Made by a program: the position numbers and the translations under genes
Shown: piece after piece, positions 49,449 to 61,300 of the stretch
Layout of the letters: every line of letters begins with the position of its first letter
How positions within the stretch are numbered: the first letter of the stretch is position 1
Notes under the pieces: model-generated
What the model saw: the letters and a program-made list of their open reading frames with translations, nothing else
What the model was told of the DNA's origin: nothing
Database searches by the model: none
Assembly (NCBI GenBank): GCA_037013685.1
Contig: CM072899.1
Span: 6,490,479-6,554,478, forward strand
Length of the DNA: 64,000 nucleotides
Direction: 5' to 3'
DNA from: Acridotheres tristis
Taxonomy: Eukaryota > Chordata > Aves > Passeriformes > Sturnidae

Positions 49449-49563
49449 CATCCCTTTTGTGCCGATTTCGCCTGGAGCTGGTGAGAAGCCTCAGCTCCTC
49501 ATTGCTCAATGCAGAGCGACAGGAACGTGCCGGGCTCGGCAGGGCTGGGAGGGGAAGGGACTC
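49449..49563 (-). other. candidate 115-nt exon, minus strand
   Basis: On the minus strand, ATCTGTCCCCAG precedes 115 nt that end at the consensus donor GGATG|GTGAGT. One frame is open throughout; its 3' half reads SNEELRLLTSSRRNRHKRD, a basic, non-repetitive stretch that looks like protein. The segment keeps about six CpG dinucleotides in a CpG-poor region, which fits coding constraint. It ends in phase 1. The candidate at 5787-5836, also minus, starts in a compatible phase, but 43 kb separate them and the match may be chance. Protein not recognised. Confidence 0.3.
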
Positions 49564-50707
49564 CTGGGGACAGATTTTTGGCTCAGACAGGCAGTGAGCG
49601 GTGGGGGGTGACACTGCAGAGGAGCTCTCAGAGCCCTGACACTCCCCTGGAATAAAAGGAGCCTGGTTTGGAAACCTGCAGGGGCGTTCCCAGCTGCCCC
49701 CCCAACAACCAGATCACACTGGCAGGAGCTCTGACCTGATGAATGCTTCACTTTTTATACAAATTAAGCAATTCCAGCAGGAGGGAGAAAAAAATTTTAA
49801 AAAACCAAAACACTGTAATGAGCAGAAAAAGGATCTGAACCTGAGCCTCTTTGCACTGAGATGAGTACTTGCATGTGTTGTTTTTTAAATTAAAAAGAGT
49901 GTTTTGATTTTGATGATTAATAAGCCCAGCTCAAAGAGCTCAGGTGATGGATTTCTTGGTGCTTTCAGGCTTTTTACAGAGAATTTTGATTAAGTCCTTC
50001 AGTAATGGCCTGAAAAATTAAGGCATTTTCCTTATGACCTTTTAAATTTCCAGACTCAGTGTGCTATAATAAAACCTTTGCAGAATCTGTTGCCCTACTC
50101 TGTGTGACATGTGACATGAACACCCCAAGAGTGGTTTCTCATCTGACAAGCTGAGTTTCTCCAGCATTGCCCAGATTCTCCAGCAGCTTTTGCTGGAGAA
50201 ACTCAGTCTACTAAGTGATGCTGTTACCTTCTCTGGATCCCCTGGGTACCCTTTAAGGTAAAATGCTGTATTTGGCCTTTTTCCTGGGCAGAAGGGCCCC
50301 AAGGTCCTGTTTCGTAAACCCAAAACTTCACGCTAGAGTAGTTACATGCCTCCAGGCATTTTGTGGGAGCTCATTAACCAGGAAAAAAAAAAAAAGAAAA
50401 GAAAAAAAGAGTGATAAAAAAACCATGGGACACAGGAATAGCAGAGATATGTTTTAAGCACAGGAAATGTTATTTTTAAACAGCTTGAGAGGGTTAAATC
50501 AACAAAATCCTAAACTCTTCCCAGCAGACCCCGTTCCCATCTCCTCCAAAGCACAAGGTCTGGACAGCATCCTCAGGCCAGATCTCAAATCCTGCTTTCT
50601 GAGCCCTGCCTCCTCAGCCGTGCCTGTGGAGGGGCTGTTGGCAGACTGGCCCCTTTTCACACTCAATTTCTGGTGTTCTGGCTCCGTCCAAGTCATCCAG
50701 CAGTAGT
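49564..50707. other. non-coding stretch
   Basis: The first 200 bp are GC-rich (up to about 49750), then AT-rich. It holds the repeat-hairpin at 50151-50206 and an A-rich run at 50383-50420. No gene recognised. Confidence 0.5.
50151..50206. repeat. inverted repeat plus short direct repeat
   Basis: CTGAGTTTCTCCAGCA (50151-50166) and TGCTGGAGAAACTCAG (50191-50206) are exact reverse complements. TTCTCCAGCA also occurs directly at 50157-50166 and 50176-50185, so the right arm can pair with either, the second with a 5-nt loop. Confidence 0.9.
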
Positions 50708-50790
50708 CACAGAATAGAATCATAGAATCATTAAGGTTGGAACAGACCTCTAAGATCGCTGAGTTCAACCATAACTGTTAATGCTGTAGT
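50708..50790 (-). mobile_element. CR1 LINE 3' terminus
   Basis: CACAGAATAGAATCATAGAA, TTAAGGTTGGAACAGACC, CTAAGATCGCTGAG and TTCAACC match the CR1 3' terminus in antisense, including the 8-bp terminal repeats. It is the best-preserved terminus here but is truncated after about 80 bp. Minus strand. Confidence 0.9.
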
Positions 50791-52371
50791 TTGCTATAGT
50801 CATTCCACTAGGTATCAAAAAAAACCCCCTTGTTATTTCGTGTCAGCACAGTGCAAAAAAGCCAGAAATATGAATTATAATGTAAAATACACGGGGGTGG
50901 GGAGGGAACATAAAGGTCTACAAAGCAAAGCTAAGATCACTCTTATTTGTACCCTGTTTCCTAGTGGGAAATGTTGAGATAATTCTAAAAACAAAATAGT
51001 AGCACGTAGTAGCACATGACCCAGATCAGAATCTTGATGTTCCTGATGTGTGGGAAACAGAGCTGCATCTCAGAGTCCTTTTCTTTGCAGCAAGGTAATC
51101 AGCGGTTCTGTGGCCATGAATTAAAGCACTGCTGCAGATGTAAGTACAATGTATTGACTCTGTGTCTGTGTGCTGTGTTCTACAGTCACTTCACTGCTTT
51201 CTGCTCACCTCAGGAAAACATGCCATTTGCTCATTGTTTTGCCATGTGCTCCACAGCGTTAAGAGGAGTGATCATTGATAAAATGGCCATAACTAGGCAG
51301 GGAGTGCAACTCCACTTTCTCCTCCAGCTTGCCAAGGCTGGGGAGCTGAGTCAGCGCTGTCCGGGCTGGGAGCGGGCAGAGAGCAGATCTGGTTATCTGA
51401 GAGACTGAGAGAAAACACCCCGGGGGGACCTGCAACCTGAAACTAGCCCAAGTGGTTTGGCACACAACGCGATGGAACCTTCACATCAATAGCATCACCT
51501 ATGCGATGCAAGACAAAGGCCATGCTATTTTATGGAGTCTTTCTTCCCCCGCAGGGCAGAAATGGATCCTGCTTCCTCGGTGCTTGCCAGCTACCCAAGT
51601 TGTTTAGTAATTGTTTAACTTCATGCTGATGAATGAATGGTAAAACTGAACCAGAGCTGCAGAACACAGTTCAAAGAGTTCAACTCTTCAGCAAGATGAA
51701 AAGGATGGATAATTCATGGGTAGCAGTGTCCAGAAGTGAAATATGAAAATGCTGATAAATGATAACTGAGTTTCTAAGTTTCAAGAAAGGAACATATGGA
51801 ATGGATAAAAATTGAAGCATAAGGCATTAGCACTACGTGGCCTTGCTTGTCACATGATGCTGATTTCCTGGACATTTGAGGGGAAATTTTGGGGTTTGCC
51901 ATTCTGTACCACTGGTGGAAGCATTACCCTTTCTGCTCCAGAGCCTGCCTACAGCTCTGAGTCTTCAAAAGACCAAGACATGCAAGGGCCCTCTTTTCTA
52001 AAGATGTATGACACAGAGTCTCTGCCCCTACCTGTCTGCATTGAGTTTGACCATGGAATAACTCATTTCATCTCACCAAAGCAAACAATCCATGTGTCAG
52101 GAGTTCCATGCCTACCATGCTGTGAATTCTCACTTTGTACCCAGATGTTATCAGTGATTTGTTTTACCTCTAATCTGAAGTTTCTAATCAGCTTCCTTAC
52201 ATTTTTTTGCCTTTTTTAACCAGGGGCTGCCGCAAAACAAATGCTCTTGTGTGTGTTCTAAAAATATTTTTTTAGTAACAGGAAAGAACTTGAAAACCTT
52301 GAGCCAAGGGAGTTCTTTGTATTCTTTCTTTTAGTTTTATTCTGACAGTTACATCTCTATCTGCTCCATAG
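50791..52371. other. non-coding stretch with a CpG-retaining patch
   Basis: The part at 51340-51560 retains about seven or more CpGs. An acceptor-like TTCCCCCGCAG precedes a Kozak-like ATG near 51561, but the frame closes after 18 codons. Other frames, up to 135 codons (51812-52219), have no similarity I can name. Confidence 0.5.
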
Positions 52372-52468
52372 GCTGCTGCACAGGGAGAGCTCCACCCTGA
52401 TCCAGAGGTGGTTCCGAGGTTACGAAAATTTACTCGCCGATTCACTCCATGCACCGTGGCTCTTGTGA
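52372..52468 (+). other. candidate exon with IQ-like motif
   Basis: ATCTCTATCTGCTCCATAG is followed by an open frame, LLHRESSTLIQRWFRGY and on to TGA at 52466-52468. LIQRWFRGY fits the calmodulin-binding IQ core (IQxxxRG). A donor-like CCGAG|GTTACG at 52418 could end a 47-nt exon inside the motif instead. The segment keeps about five CpGs in about 50 bp, whereas the neighbourhood is CpG-poor. The opposite strand is also open here, and a 9-residue motif can arise by chance. Possible sources are a myosin or another IQ-containing gene, a retrocopy fragment, or nothing. Confidence 0.2.
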
Positions 52469-55400
52469 AATGAATTCATTTAGAAGTTTAATTACTGGAG
52501 ATTAAATACATGACAGCAGAGGTAGACTGGAACATAATACTGATGCTCAGCCAACCTTGAACCTGCACGTTTGACTTGCTCAGCAAAACCCCATCAGATT
52601 TGTCGAACCGTCAGATTTACCTTTGCATGTTTTCAGGCTGGGGTTTGCAGGGCCTGGCATTTTCTTCTGTGATTTTTGTGATGCTGGGGAATTATGCTAA
52701 AAAGTACTGAAGTCTGCATCTCCTTTTCTTGGCTTTGAAAAAGTGCTCTGCTGTGGATTAAAGGAAGTTAGTACTATATACATAGTGGCCCTTTATACAT
52801 TCTCTTTGAAAGATGCTTTTCCAGTTTTATTTTGCTAACAAAGGCATGACATACATGGGTCAAAGCCCATTTTCAGCTTTATTGTGTCATAAAAAAAATG
52901 TGATAGTTGATGGAGAAGGACAGAAATATGTAATGAAAATAATAAAAAAAGAGAGCTGAGCCAATAAAATCCCAGAAGGCAGAAATGGGAGCTGTAAAAT
53001 GAAAAAAAAAAAAAAGTTTAAAACTATTTTAATTAAATTTTGTAATAAGCTCAAGAAATGACCCATTTTGACTATGAGGAAGCAATCTGTGACAACCCAG
53101 GCACTTCTTATTTTTTTAACCCAGACTGCTAGTGACTGGATGGATCTCACCCACCCACTTACTTGACCACTTGCTTGCTCTGGGAGCAGATGATGTCCCA
53201 GTCCCTGGCCAGTTCCCACCTGGGAATATTTTGCACAGATCATACTTCTCCCCTGGGATGTGCATTGAGTGCATGAGTGGATGTACAAGCCAATATCCAC
53301 CTGCATATGCTGCAGAGGCTGGGAAGTGTGAGTGTGACCAACACTTCTGCCCTGGGGCACAGGAGGGAGGGGAAGCTCCTTGTCCCTGTGCATTTCTTGC
53401 ATCCAGGGGAGCTGGACGGGCTCCAAAAGCACATTTGGAAGCAGCTCCTCCCAGGGATCAGTGATACTGAGATAGGGCCTTGTTCATTCTCTAGGAGAGA
53501 CTAACTTTGTCTAGGCTGCTCCCTACAGATTCCCATCCAAGCTGAACCCAATTACTGAGATGTCTCACCTGCCCAAAAAGTATAAATTACTGCAGGGGAG
53601 ACACCCACAGCTCACCCGTGTGGGGTGGAGCATTAGGGGCACGATCTGGCTGCATGAAGCTCCTTAGAAACACCCACAGTTCAGCCTCTGTTGGCTGAGC
53701 AGGCTTCTGGGAGGCAGCATGGGCTGCAGAGCTGCCATCCTCTCATCCTGTCTGTGGTGTTCCACAGGGAGTCCAGCATCCTCTGAGCACCAGCATGGTC
53801 ACTCATGGAGAGGGAGAAGAAGTGAACTTGAGGTGAGCTGTACTGGGTGTTTCCCTGCTGTCAGTGTGGGTTTGTCCTGGCTCTCCTTGGCATGGATGGT
53901 TTGTTACCCTCTCAGACCAAAGCTGGCTCTTTAAACTGCTCCTGGCCGTGCAGCACTGTGCTCTTCTCCTGACAGTGCTCAGGGCAAACATTAAGTGGAC
54001 AAGAGGTTGCCTATTCCTAATTATTATTACACCGTATTAATTATTGCACTTTTATTACAGTGTATTTAGCTGCTCTTCTATTTCCTAACATAGTTTTAGT
54101 TGGCTGTCTTTGCCATTCTTTCTTTCTTCATCTGAAAATATGGGTCTGGCAGCTGGTGCAGACACATGTTATTATACCCCCACCAATTTCATTAGCCTGC
54201 ACTGGTTTAAATCAATACAGGAAGGGCTTAAAAAGGAAAAAAGGTGAGAATAGACTTAGCAGGCTGGGGAAAGTAACATGGTGTGACACACATCAGTGCA
54301 GGTATAGTGCTGGATCAGGAGTAGGAAGGACTGTCAGGCCTCACTTCTCAAAGCTGGTTCATGTGCCACCACCATGAAGGCACAGATGTCCCTTGTGCTC
54401 TGCTTGTGTGTGATGTACCCTCTGGATACTAATGCATGGTTTTCTGGGTGTGCAATTACAAAATCACAATTTCTTTTGATGCTTTCCATCAGTCCAGCTA
54501 GCAGCAAATTTTGAGAAATGTAGAGTCAACTGTTATACCTCTGGATCCCAGAACATATCTCTGGGATGCACCTTTGGAGAGCGAAAAATACGATAATTTT
54601 GCAAGCAATAACAGCAGGAGAGCATGCATCAAGGAGAGCTCTTTCATGTGCTGAGGTTGGCACCAACCCCAGTGCTCAGTAGGAGATGGCACATCAGTGA
54701 TGAAGCACCAAATGTGTGAAAGGAAATGGGTGCTTCTTTCTACCCAGCTCATCAGGGCTAGGCAGGCAAGACAGTCGCCAGCCCCCTGGCTGGGGGCCTC
54801 CCAGCAAGCTGAACACTCCAGACATGACTCTTGGGGTTATTTTTAATGCATTTCAGCTTCTCACTGTAGGTGTTGGCACACGCATCTCCTTAAGGCTCCT
54901 GTGTGCTGCTGGGTCCAGCACACATTGCTGGATTGTGACCTCTCCTGCTGGGGTGGCCCCTGCTCACACACAGAGCCTGTGCAAAGGATGCAGGATCCCA
55001 CTGGCACTTACTGTTCTTAAAGAAGAGCATGAACTCCAGGCATACTAAGGACAGCTGAAAATAAATAATTTTAACTGACCTGGTGGAGACTTGCCCTTAG
55101 AAACTATTTGATTTGTGTGAATGAGGTTCCTAGGAATTACACTCAAACGTTCATGTGATGAAAAATAACACTTCTTTCCATAGCTCTGTGGTCTTTATGT
55201 TGGCATATTTAGAGCCAATTTTTTTAAAATTCACATTGATACGCCAAGGAAAACTTCCTCAATAAACATAGTTCTTGCATCTGTGCAGTAGTTGGTTTTC
55301 AAAGTTAAACATCCCTGCTGTTTCACTTTTTTTTTTTAGATGCCAACAGTGATTAGACATTACCATGGACTAATTGCTTGTACAATTTCAGTTTTTACCT

Positions 55401-56640
55401 TGCAGTCGCCTTGAAATTTCCAGCTGCAACAACAGGAACAAACCCCACGCTTTCAGCAAATACAAATCAGTCAAAAGCAAAACAAAACTGGTTTTTCTTG
55501 TGTTTGTGTTGCAGCTGTTTATCCAAAAATTGGAGAGCTGCTTACCTCTCCTCCATCTGAGCCTTATAAACAGACATTACCCTGGTCTGAGGCAACACAT
55601 ATTCAATTTCAGCCTGAGCTCAGCAAAGGCACCTTCTCTACTCAGACAGAATTACTCACATTTATGATTAATATGGTGGATCTTGAGGATCTTCTTATAA
55701 TGCAAGGGATGCTGAATTATCTGGTGAAAGGATTTGTGCAATTTGTCTTTTTCCATGTTTTAGACACCGTTGTTCAGATTATATTTAGGCAAACAGGACT
55801 CTTCTCCTGCTGTAACTATTGCAGGTATGCCTGGGCATTGACAGGATTGCAAACACGTCAGTGGGGAGCAGCAGAATCCCAAAGCTCATCGTGCTGCAAG
55901 CACTGCTCCTCAGCCCCTAACTGGGGAGCTGTTTCCAAACCACTGTTTGGAGATTATATACATTTCATTATTTCATGAGCAGTGTTTAAAAAAAAAGGCC
56001 CCAAAACACAAAAGGCATGCAGACACACACCTCTTTGGGGCAGCACTGCTCAGGGTCAATGGCTTTCTCCCCAGAATGGATTTTATTAAGGAATTTGCCT
56101 GCCCTTAGGATAGGGATGCTTGGACAGCAGGATGTGGGATACCCGTTTAGCAGAGCAGCTGTAGCTGACACAACAAATATTTCCAGCCTGCCCTGGCTTC
56201 AAAGCTCTCCCAACCCAGGCACTGACACCTGAAAGAGCAAGGAATCTCCTCCCTGGCTTTGCCAAATTCTGAAATGTCATTATTAGATTCAGATGATGGA
56301 ACATGTGCTGCTGCTGGAGATCCTACATCATGCCTGAGGATGTTTGCTAATCCCAAACTTCAGCGCCTCCCTGGTCCTGCCAGAACATCAAAGCATGGTG
56401 GAACATTGCAGCACAGATGAGGAAATTACAGCAAGGCATTATTACATGGCAGGTAATGGATTAGGGACTGCTAAAGGAGCAAATGTTTGGCCCAGGAAAA
56501 TGATTGGTAATTATGAACAGTACAGGACTTGAGATAGTTCCAGGATTAATTTATATCTAGCTGCTTATTCTCTTGTCAGCATTTCCTGTCCCCTGTATTC
56601 CTTACAGTCAGCAGTACAAGAGGGCGAGTGGCTGGTCTGG
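52469..56640. other. non-coding stretch, no gene recognised
   Basis: A minus-strand frame of 181 codons (52887-53432) is the longest in the window. Its 3' part runs through poly(A) and AT-rich sequence, giving F/I/L-rich residues, and the rest matches nothing I know. An A14 run is at 53002-53015. Confidence 0.5.
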
Positions 56641-56647
56641 GGGAAAC

Positions 56648-56693
56648 CTTCCTCCCATCTCCTCTTCCTCCCATCTCCTCTTCCTCCCATTCT
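56648..56693. repeat. 16-bp pyrimidine minisatellite, about 3 units
   Basis: CTTCCTCCCATCTCCT at 56648 and 56664, with a partial third unit at 56680. Confidence 0.9.
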
Positions 56694-58189
56694 GCCTCCA
56701 GGATCTGCCAGGCTCAGACCCTGGAGCTTGTCTGCTCTGTTGTTAGCAATTCTTCTTCTTGCCTGTTACAAAAACATATGGCAAATCTGTCCTTCTGCCC
56801 TGCTTTATGGGGTCAAATCCCCAAGCAGGAGCTCAGACACACACATCCCACAAATGCTGGTGAATGCTAAAAGAAAAGTAGGAATAAGTAACGGAATCTG
56901 AAGCCACCCTAGTAAACTGCTTTAAAAGCATTTATTTGAGTAATTGTAAAAAAAAAAAAAAAATATTTAAAGACCTGGGCTAGTTTCAGCTCCTAATTCT
57001 AGGAATGGCATTGAAACAAAATACTAAGCTCCAGTTTACTAGGCATGGATGAAGTGAGGGCAGCCTGGTAAGGAAGGGATGTGGATGTTTGGAATGTGGC
57101 TTGAGGGGTCTAGAACTGGCATTTCTTTCTCCAGCCATATCCAGAGACAACAATATGCCACTTAAAAGCTGTTTAAAGTGCCCAAGTGCTGGTGAAAGCA
57201 GGGTGGGTCTGCGGTGAGGACTCTCCTTGCCTCCTGGCTCTGCAGGTGTGTTTTGGGCCACTTGGGGGCAAAAATACTTGCAGGCAGAAGGTCATCCTTG
57301 CAGTGTACAAACCTGCAATGGCTATTGAGCCCTGGGCAGTCTCTGGGCTGTTGGAGTTAAGGCACGATGTGATATTTATTGTTGCATTTGCCATCTAGCA
57401 CAGCTTCTAACAACCACCAAAGTAGACCTACTACTTTCTACTCTCTTATCCCCACTTGCCTTAAGCAGCCTCTGCTCCCACCTCTCCAAAACACTTTGCC
57501 CTTTGTTGGTTCTTAAAAATTAATAGGGCCTTCAGAGCCATGGAATTTACCTACAAACACCTTCAGCAGAACTTCTCCCCCCTGGTCCTGGGATGTGACA
57601 CAAGTACTGTAAATGCTAAGTGGAAGGCTCCAACCTACTTCCCCATGGGAATTCCTTGGCTCTATAAAGATTTAGGATTTGCTGTCTAGTCCAGGTGCCT
57701 TTTGATTTCTGTTGTGGCTGCATTAGTCTCACAGGAGAGGAGGTAACATATTTCACTGGAGCTGCTGGGAATAGACTGTGGCCAGGAAATGAGAAAATGT
57801 GGCTGTCCCTCACCTGCATTTTCATTGCTTTCCTCCCTTCACGCCCCTAACACATCAGGAGGCACTCAGCAGTTTTGGGAAAGCATTTGTGTATGTGTTG
57901 TGCTCTCACTGGAGTCTGGATAATACCTCACTTCTGTTATTTGCAAGTAAATTTATTTCCTTAACAAAAATGGGAAGGCTCATAGTGCAGTACTGATGGC
58001 TCTAAAGCTTTGACCAGTAAGTCATTCCATTATCTGAACCCCACAGAATCAGCTACCCTGTTTATTGCTTTTTTTCCTCTCTCTTTTTTTCATGAGCAAG
58101 AAATAAGACACTGTCCTTTTCCCTACTTACCTCATTAGGGCTTTATTAACAGAAAGCACATTTTTGGCAATTAGATTTAGCAGTCATCA
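56694..58189. other. non-coding stretch
   Basis: An A16 run at 56948-56963. Nothing else recognised. Confidence 0.55.
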
Positions 58190-58316
58190 GCATTTCTTTT
58201 TCTTTTTTTTCTTTAAACAAGTCTGTACCTTTGCAGCAACCTCAACCAAAAAAAAAAAAAAAAAGGTTTCCTCCCCCACTTTCTTTCTTTTTCTTTTTCT
58301 TTTTTTTTTTTTTTGG
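58190..58316. repeat. poly(A)/poly(T) and pyrimidine tract
   Basis: A17 at 58248-58264 and T15 at 58300-58314, flanked by CC and GG, can pair into a 17-bp A/T hairpin. Between them lies an almost pure pyrimidine run (58266-58314, one A). The frame spanning this is low complexity and not a gene. Confidence 0.85.
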
Positions 58317-61300
58317 AACCTTATAAAAAGAAAGTCTGTGACTCTGTGTAGTGTTCTTTAGTGGAACAACTAACTTTCTATACACTTAGCAAAACTGAGG
58401 AGTTTACAATTTTTCCAGCTGTTCTGTGATGCAACATAAACAGTAAGAATGATAGCCTGCCTTGGAAATGTTCTGTGCAAGCCATACAGTTGGATTCCAG
58501 CATGATTGGTTAGGTTATGCTGTCTGCTGCTTCTTGTTGTTCTTCTCAAATTTCTGAGTCATCAAAAGCAGTGAGGAGAAAACATGCAGATATCTTGCCA
58601 TCACCCATTTTCATTCCTTGCCCCTGCCAGGAAGAATGCAATAAAATTGATGTAGGACTCAGGGAGTTACCGAGGAAGTTTTTGTGGTTTTTAAAGGAGA
58701 TGCCTCTTTTGATTGTTGGGGAAAAAAAACAACAAAACATTCTTGTAGCTTTTCCAGAAATAAAAACTTGCTTATTAAGGGAGCTTTCATGACTATGTGT
58801 AAGGTGAGCTGGGCAAAGCAGGGATGTATCCATCAGCACAGTGGCCACAAGGTGCTTGGATTTGCCTTTGCTGTGAAATGCTGTGTGGATGAAGGGATGG
58901 ATGCAGCCATGGGTGCTCTGCCCTTGCTGTGTGCAGATATCAGACAGCCCTGGTCCCAGCTGAGGCTGGGTTTTATCAATCTGCACAAATAATTCAGTGC
59001 AGAAGACACAAAGCATGTGATTCACTCCCCATCATGTGGAAGCAGGCACAGGGTGAGAGAAGTGGAAGGAGGCTGTGTCCCTCCAGGGCTGGTTTGGTGC
59101 TGCTGACCCTCTGGCCTGAGAACCAGGCTGGAGAAAATCTCAGCAGATTATAAGAGTAGGGGGTAAGAGTTGAGCTGGAGCAAGTACAGCAGCATAAAGC
59201 TAAATATCATCCAGAAATAGCACTCAAATGGTAACAAAACACCAGATTTGGGTAGTAAGCACAAGGTTTGAGTATGTGAGCTAATACCCGCTCAGAGACT
59301 GATACATGCTGTCTGTGTGGGAGTCAGCCAGTGGAAAGCTCAGTCAATCATGTCTGTGAGTGCTGCTATTGCACATGCTGATGAAGCACGAATGCAGCCA
59401 AGGACTTGAGCTGAAACACCCCCTGAAAATGGATAAACCCTTCTAGAGCTCCGAATCCACTTGAGAGCATGCTGTCTGGGGAAAATCAATCAACAAAGTG
59501 AATGTATCTTTTGTCCCAGGACTGAGCTTTCCAAAACAACCATGGCCTTCATTAAAACCAAGGGAAAGCCGTGGGTACTCTGTACCTTCAGCTCCCATGG
59601 CAACCTGCAGGTCCAAGATGTCTTTACAGGTCCATACATCACATACCTCCAGTCACTGCAGCTGGAAAGGCACATTTCTTGTGAATGGTATTTTATGATT
59701 GAGCTTCAAGTGGAAAATCAAGTGAAAAACGGCAAAGCTGCAAACACCTGAATCCATTTCTGGGGTACACCTTACCCTTCCAAGATTTCTTCAACAGGTG
59801 AGAAATGACAGGGTCTGATGCTGTTTTTGTGCCAAGGAAAATCATCTGAATCTGAATACAGCCTTCTGAAGAGATTTTAGTGAATTACAAAGTTGTTTTA
59901 TTCCCCTCTGCTGTGGAACAAGACTTCTCCTGCCTTCCCCACGCCTGTCTCTTTCTATGGCTGCGAGGTCTGGTCATGCCCTGATCCATGGGGAAGGAGC
60001 CAGGCATGTCAGGAGTGCTCCCAGCTGTCCTTGCCAAGATACAGGGAGAGGCTCCCTGGTCCCTGTGCCAAGCTCTGAGCTGCTGAGAGCACCCTGTGAG
60101 GGGCTGCAAATGTGCAGACTGACAGGCCCCCTGTTGATGGGATGGCTGGTGGCAACAAGCAGCATTTTCTGAGAAATTCTGGGTCGATCCTATAGGCAGA
60201 CTAAACTGAAAGACAAAATAATCTGTGCTTTGCTCTGCTAGGGATACTGGCATTGATCGAGGTTCTCAAACAAATTGTGAAGAGAGGATTCTGCAATGAT
60301 GCTCTTTGCACCCTCAGAAATCTCCAATTCTTGTTGAATCAATGACTTCAGGAAAAAGAGCTGGGGGAGAAACGCTTCTCATGCCCGAAGATCTTTTAGA
60401 TTTCAGAGGTTGTTCTGTTCTGCATCAACACTAGGCCTCCCAAAAGCTTCTGTAGGAAAAAAGATTTTCAAAGCCTAATGGGGAGTAACAGAGAGCCTGA
60501 GGGCAAGGCCAGTTGCGTGGGCTTTGGGAGGTGCCTCTTGCTCTGAGTCACCACCCGGACTCTTGAATTTGATTGTCACGTTCCTAGGAGGTGCTCAGTT
60601 CCTTACACCACAGTGACTGTGTCCTGGCCTTAGCTGAGGAAACCTTTCCTGATGAAAGTCTCCTCACATCCATACATCCTGACAAAGTCTTTTGATGAGC
60701 TGACATCTTGCAGTGTAGAGGATGCCCTGGCAGAGTCCCAGCCTCTCCTAAATACAGCATTCTACCAGGCTGAGCAGCAGGGTAAACACCAACTTCAGTG
60801 AAAGATATTCAAATATTCTAATATTCTCTCTCAAGCTTTAATGGTGCTTTCATGGCATCATTCTGTAAGGCATTACAGCAGTTTCCTGCTAGACTGCTCA
60901 AGCTTTCCAGCACCCACAGCTACTGCCTGGAGCACTGAGTTTTGTAGGTAATTGAGAGGTGCATTCAGACAGAAACCCCCTAATTGCTCAAATATCTTTA
61001 TTCACCTCAGCCTCACGTCCCTGTTCCACACACAGTGGAATAAATCAGATTTATTTAGCCTGGTAACATCTATACAGGAGAAACTCCTGTAGAAAAGTTT
61101 CTTAGAGAAACTTCTTCAGCCCTTTCAGATATGCATAGCTATAGGTGCTCTGTCACTGAACCTTTTCAAGTAAGTATGAAATAAACTCCAGTATAAATTA
61201 ATGATTCTTGCAGTGTTATTGGAACAGTATTCTTAACATGCCACTTTATTACTCTTCTGCTCATAACTTAAAGTGTTCATACTTGCTTAGAAACCTCTGC

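Noticed and set aside
51085..51093. TTTCTTTGCAG|CAAG|GTAATC, an acceptor and donor 4 nt apart
   Set aside because: A 4-nt exon is not credible without transcript evidence.
52887..53432. Longest open frame in the window, 181 codons, minus strand
   Set aside because: Its later part is F/I/L-rich sequence from AT-rich and poly(A) DNA, frames on the other strand are also open, and no domain is recognisable.
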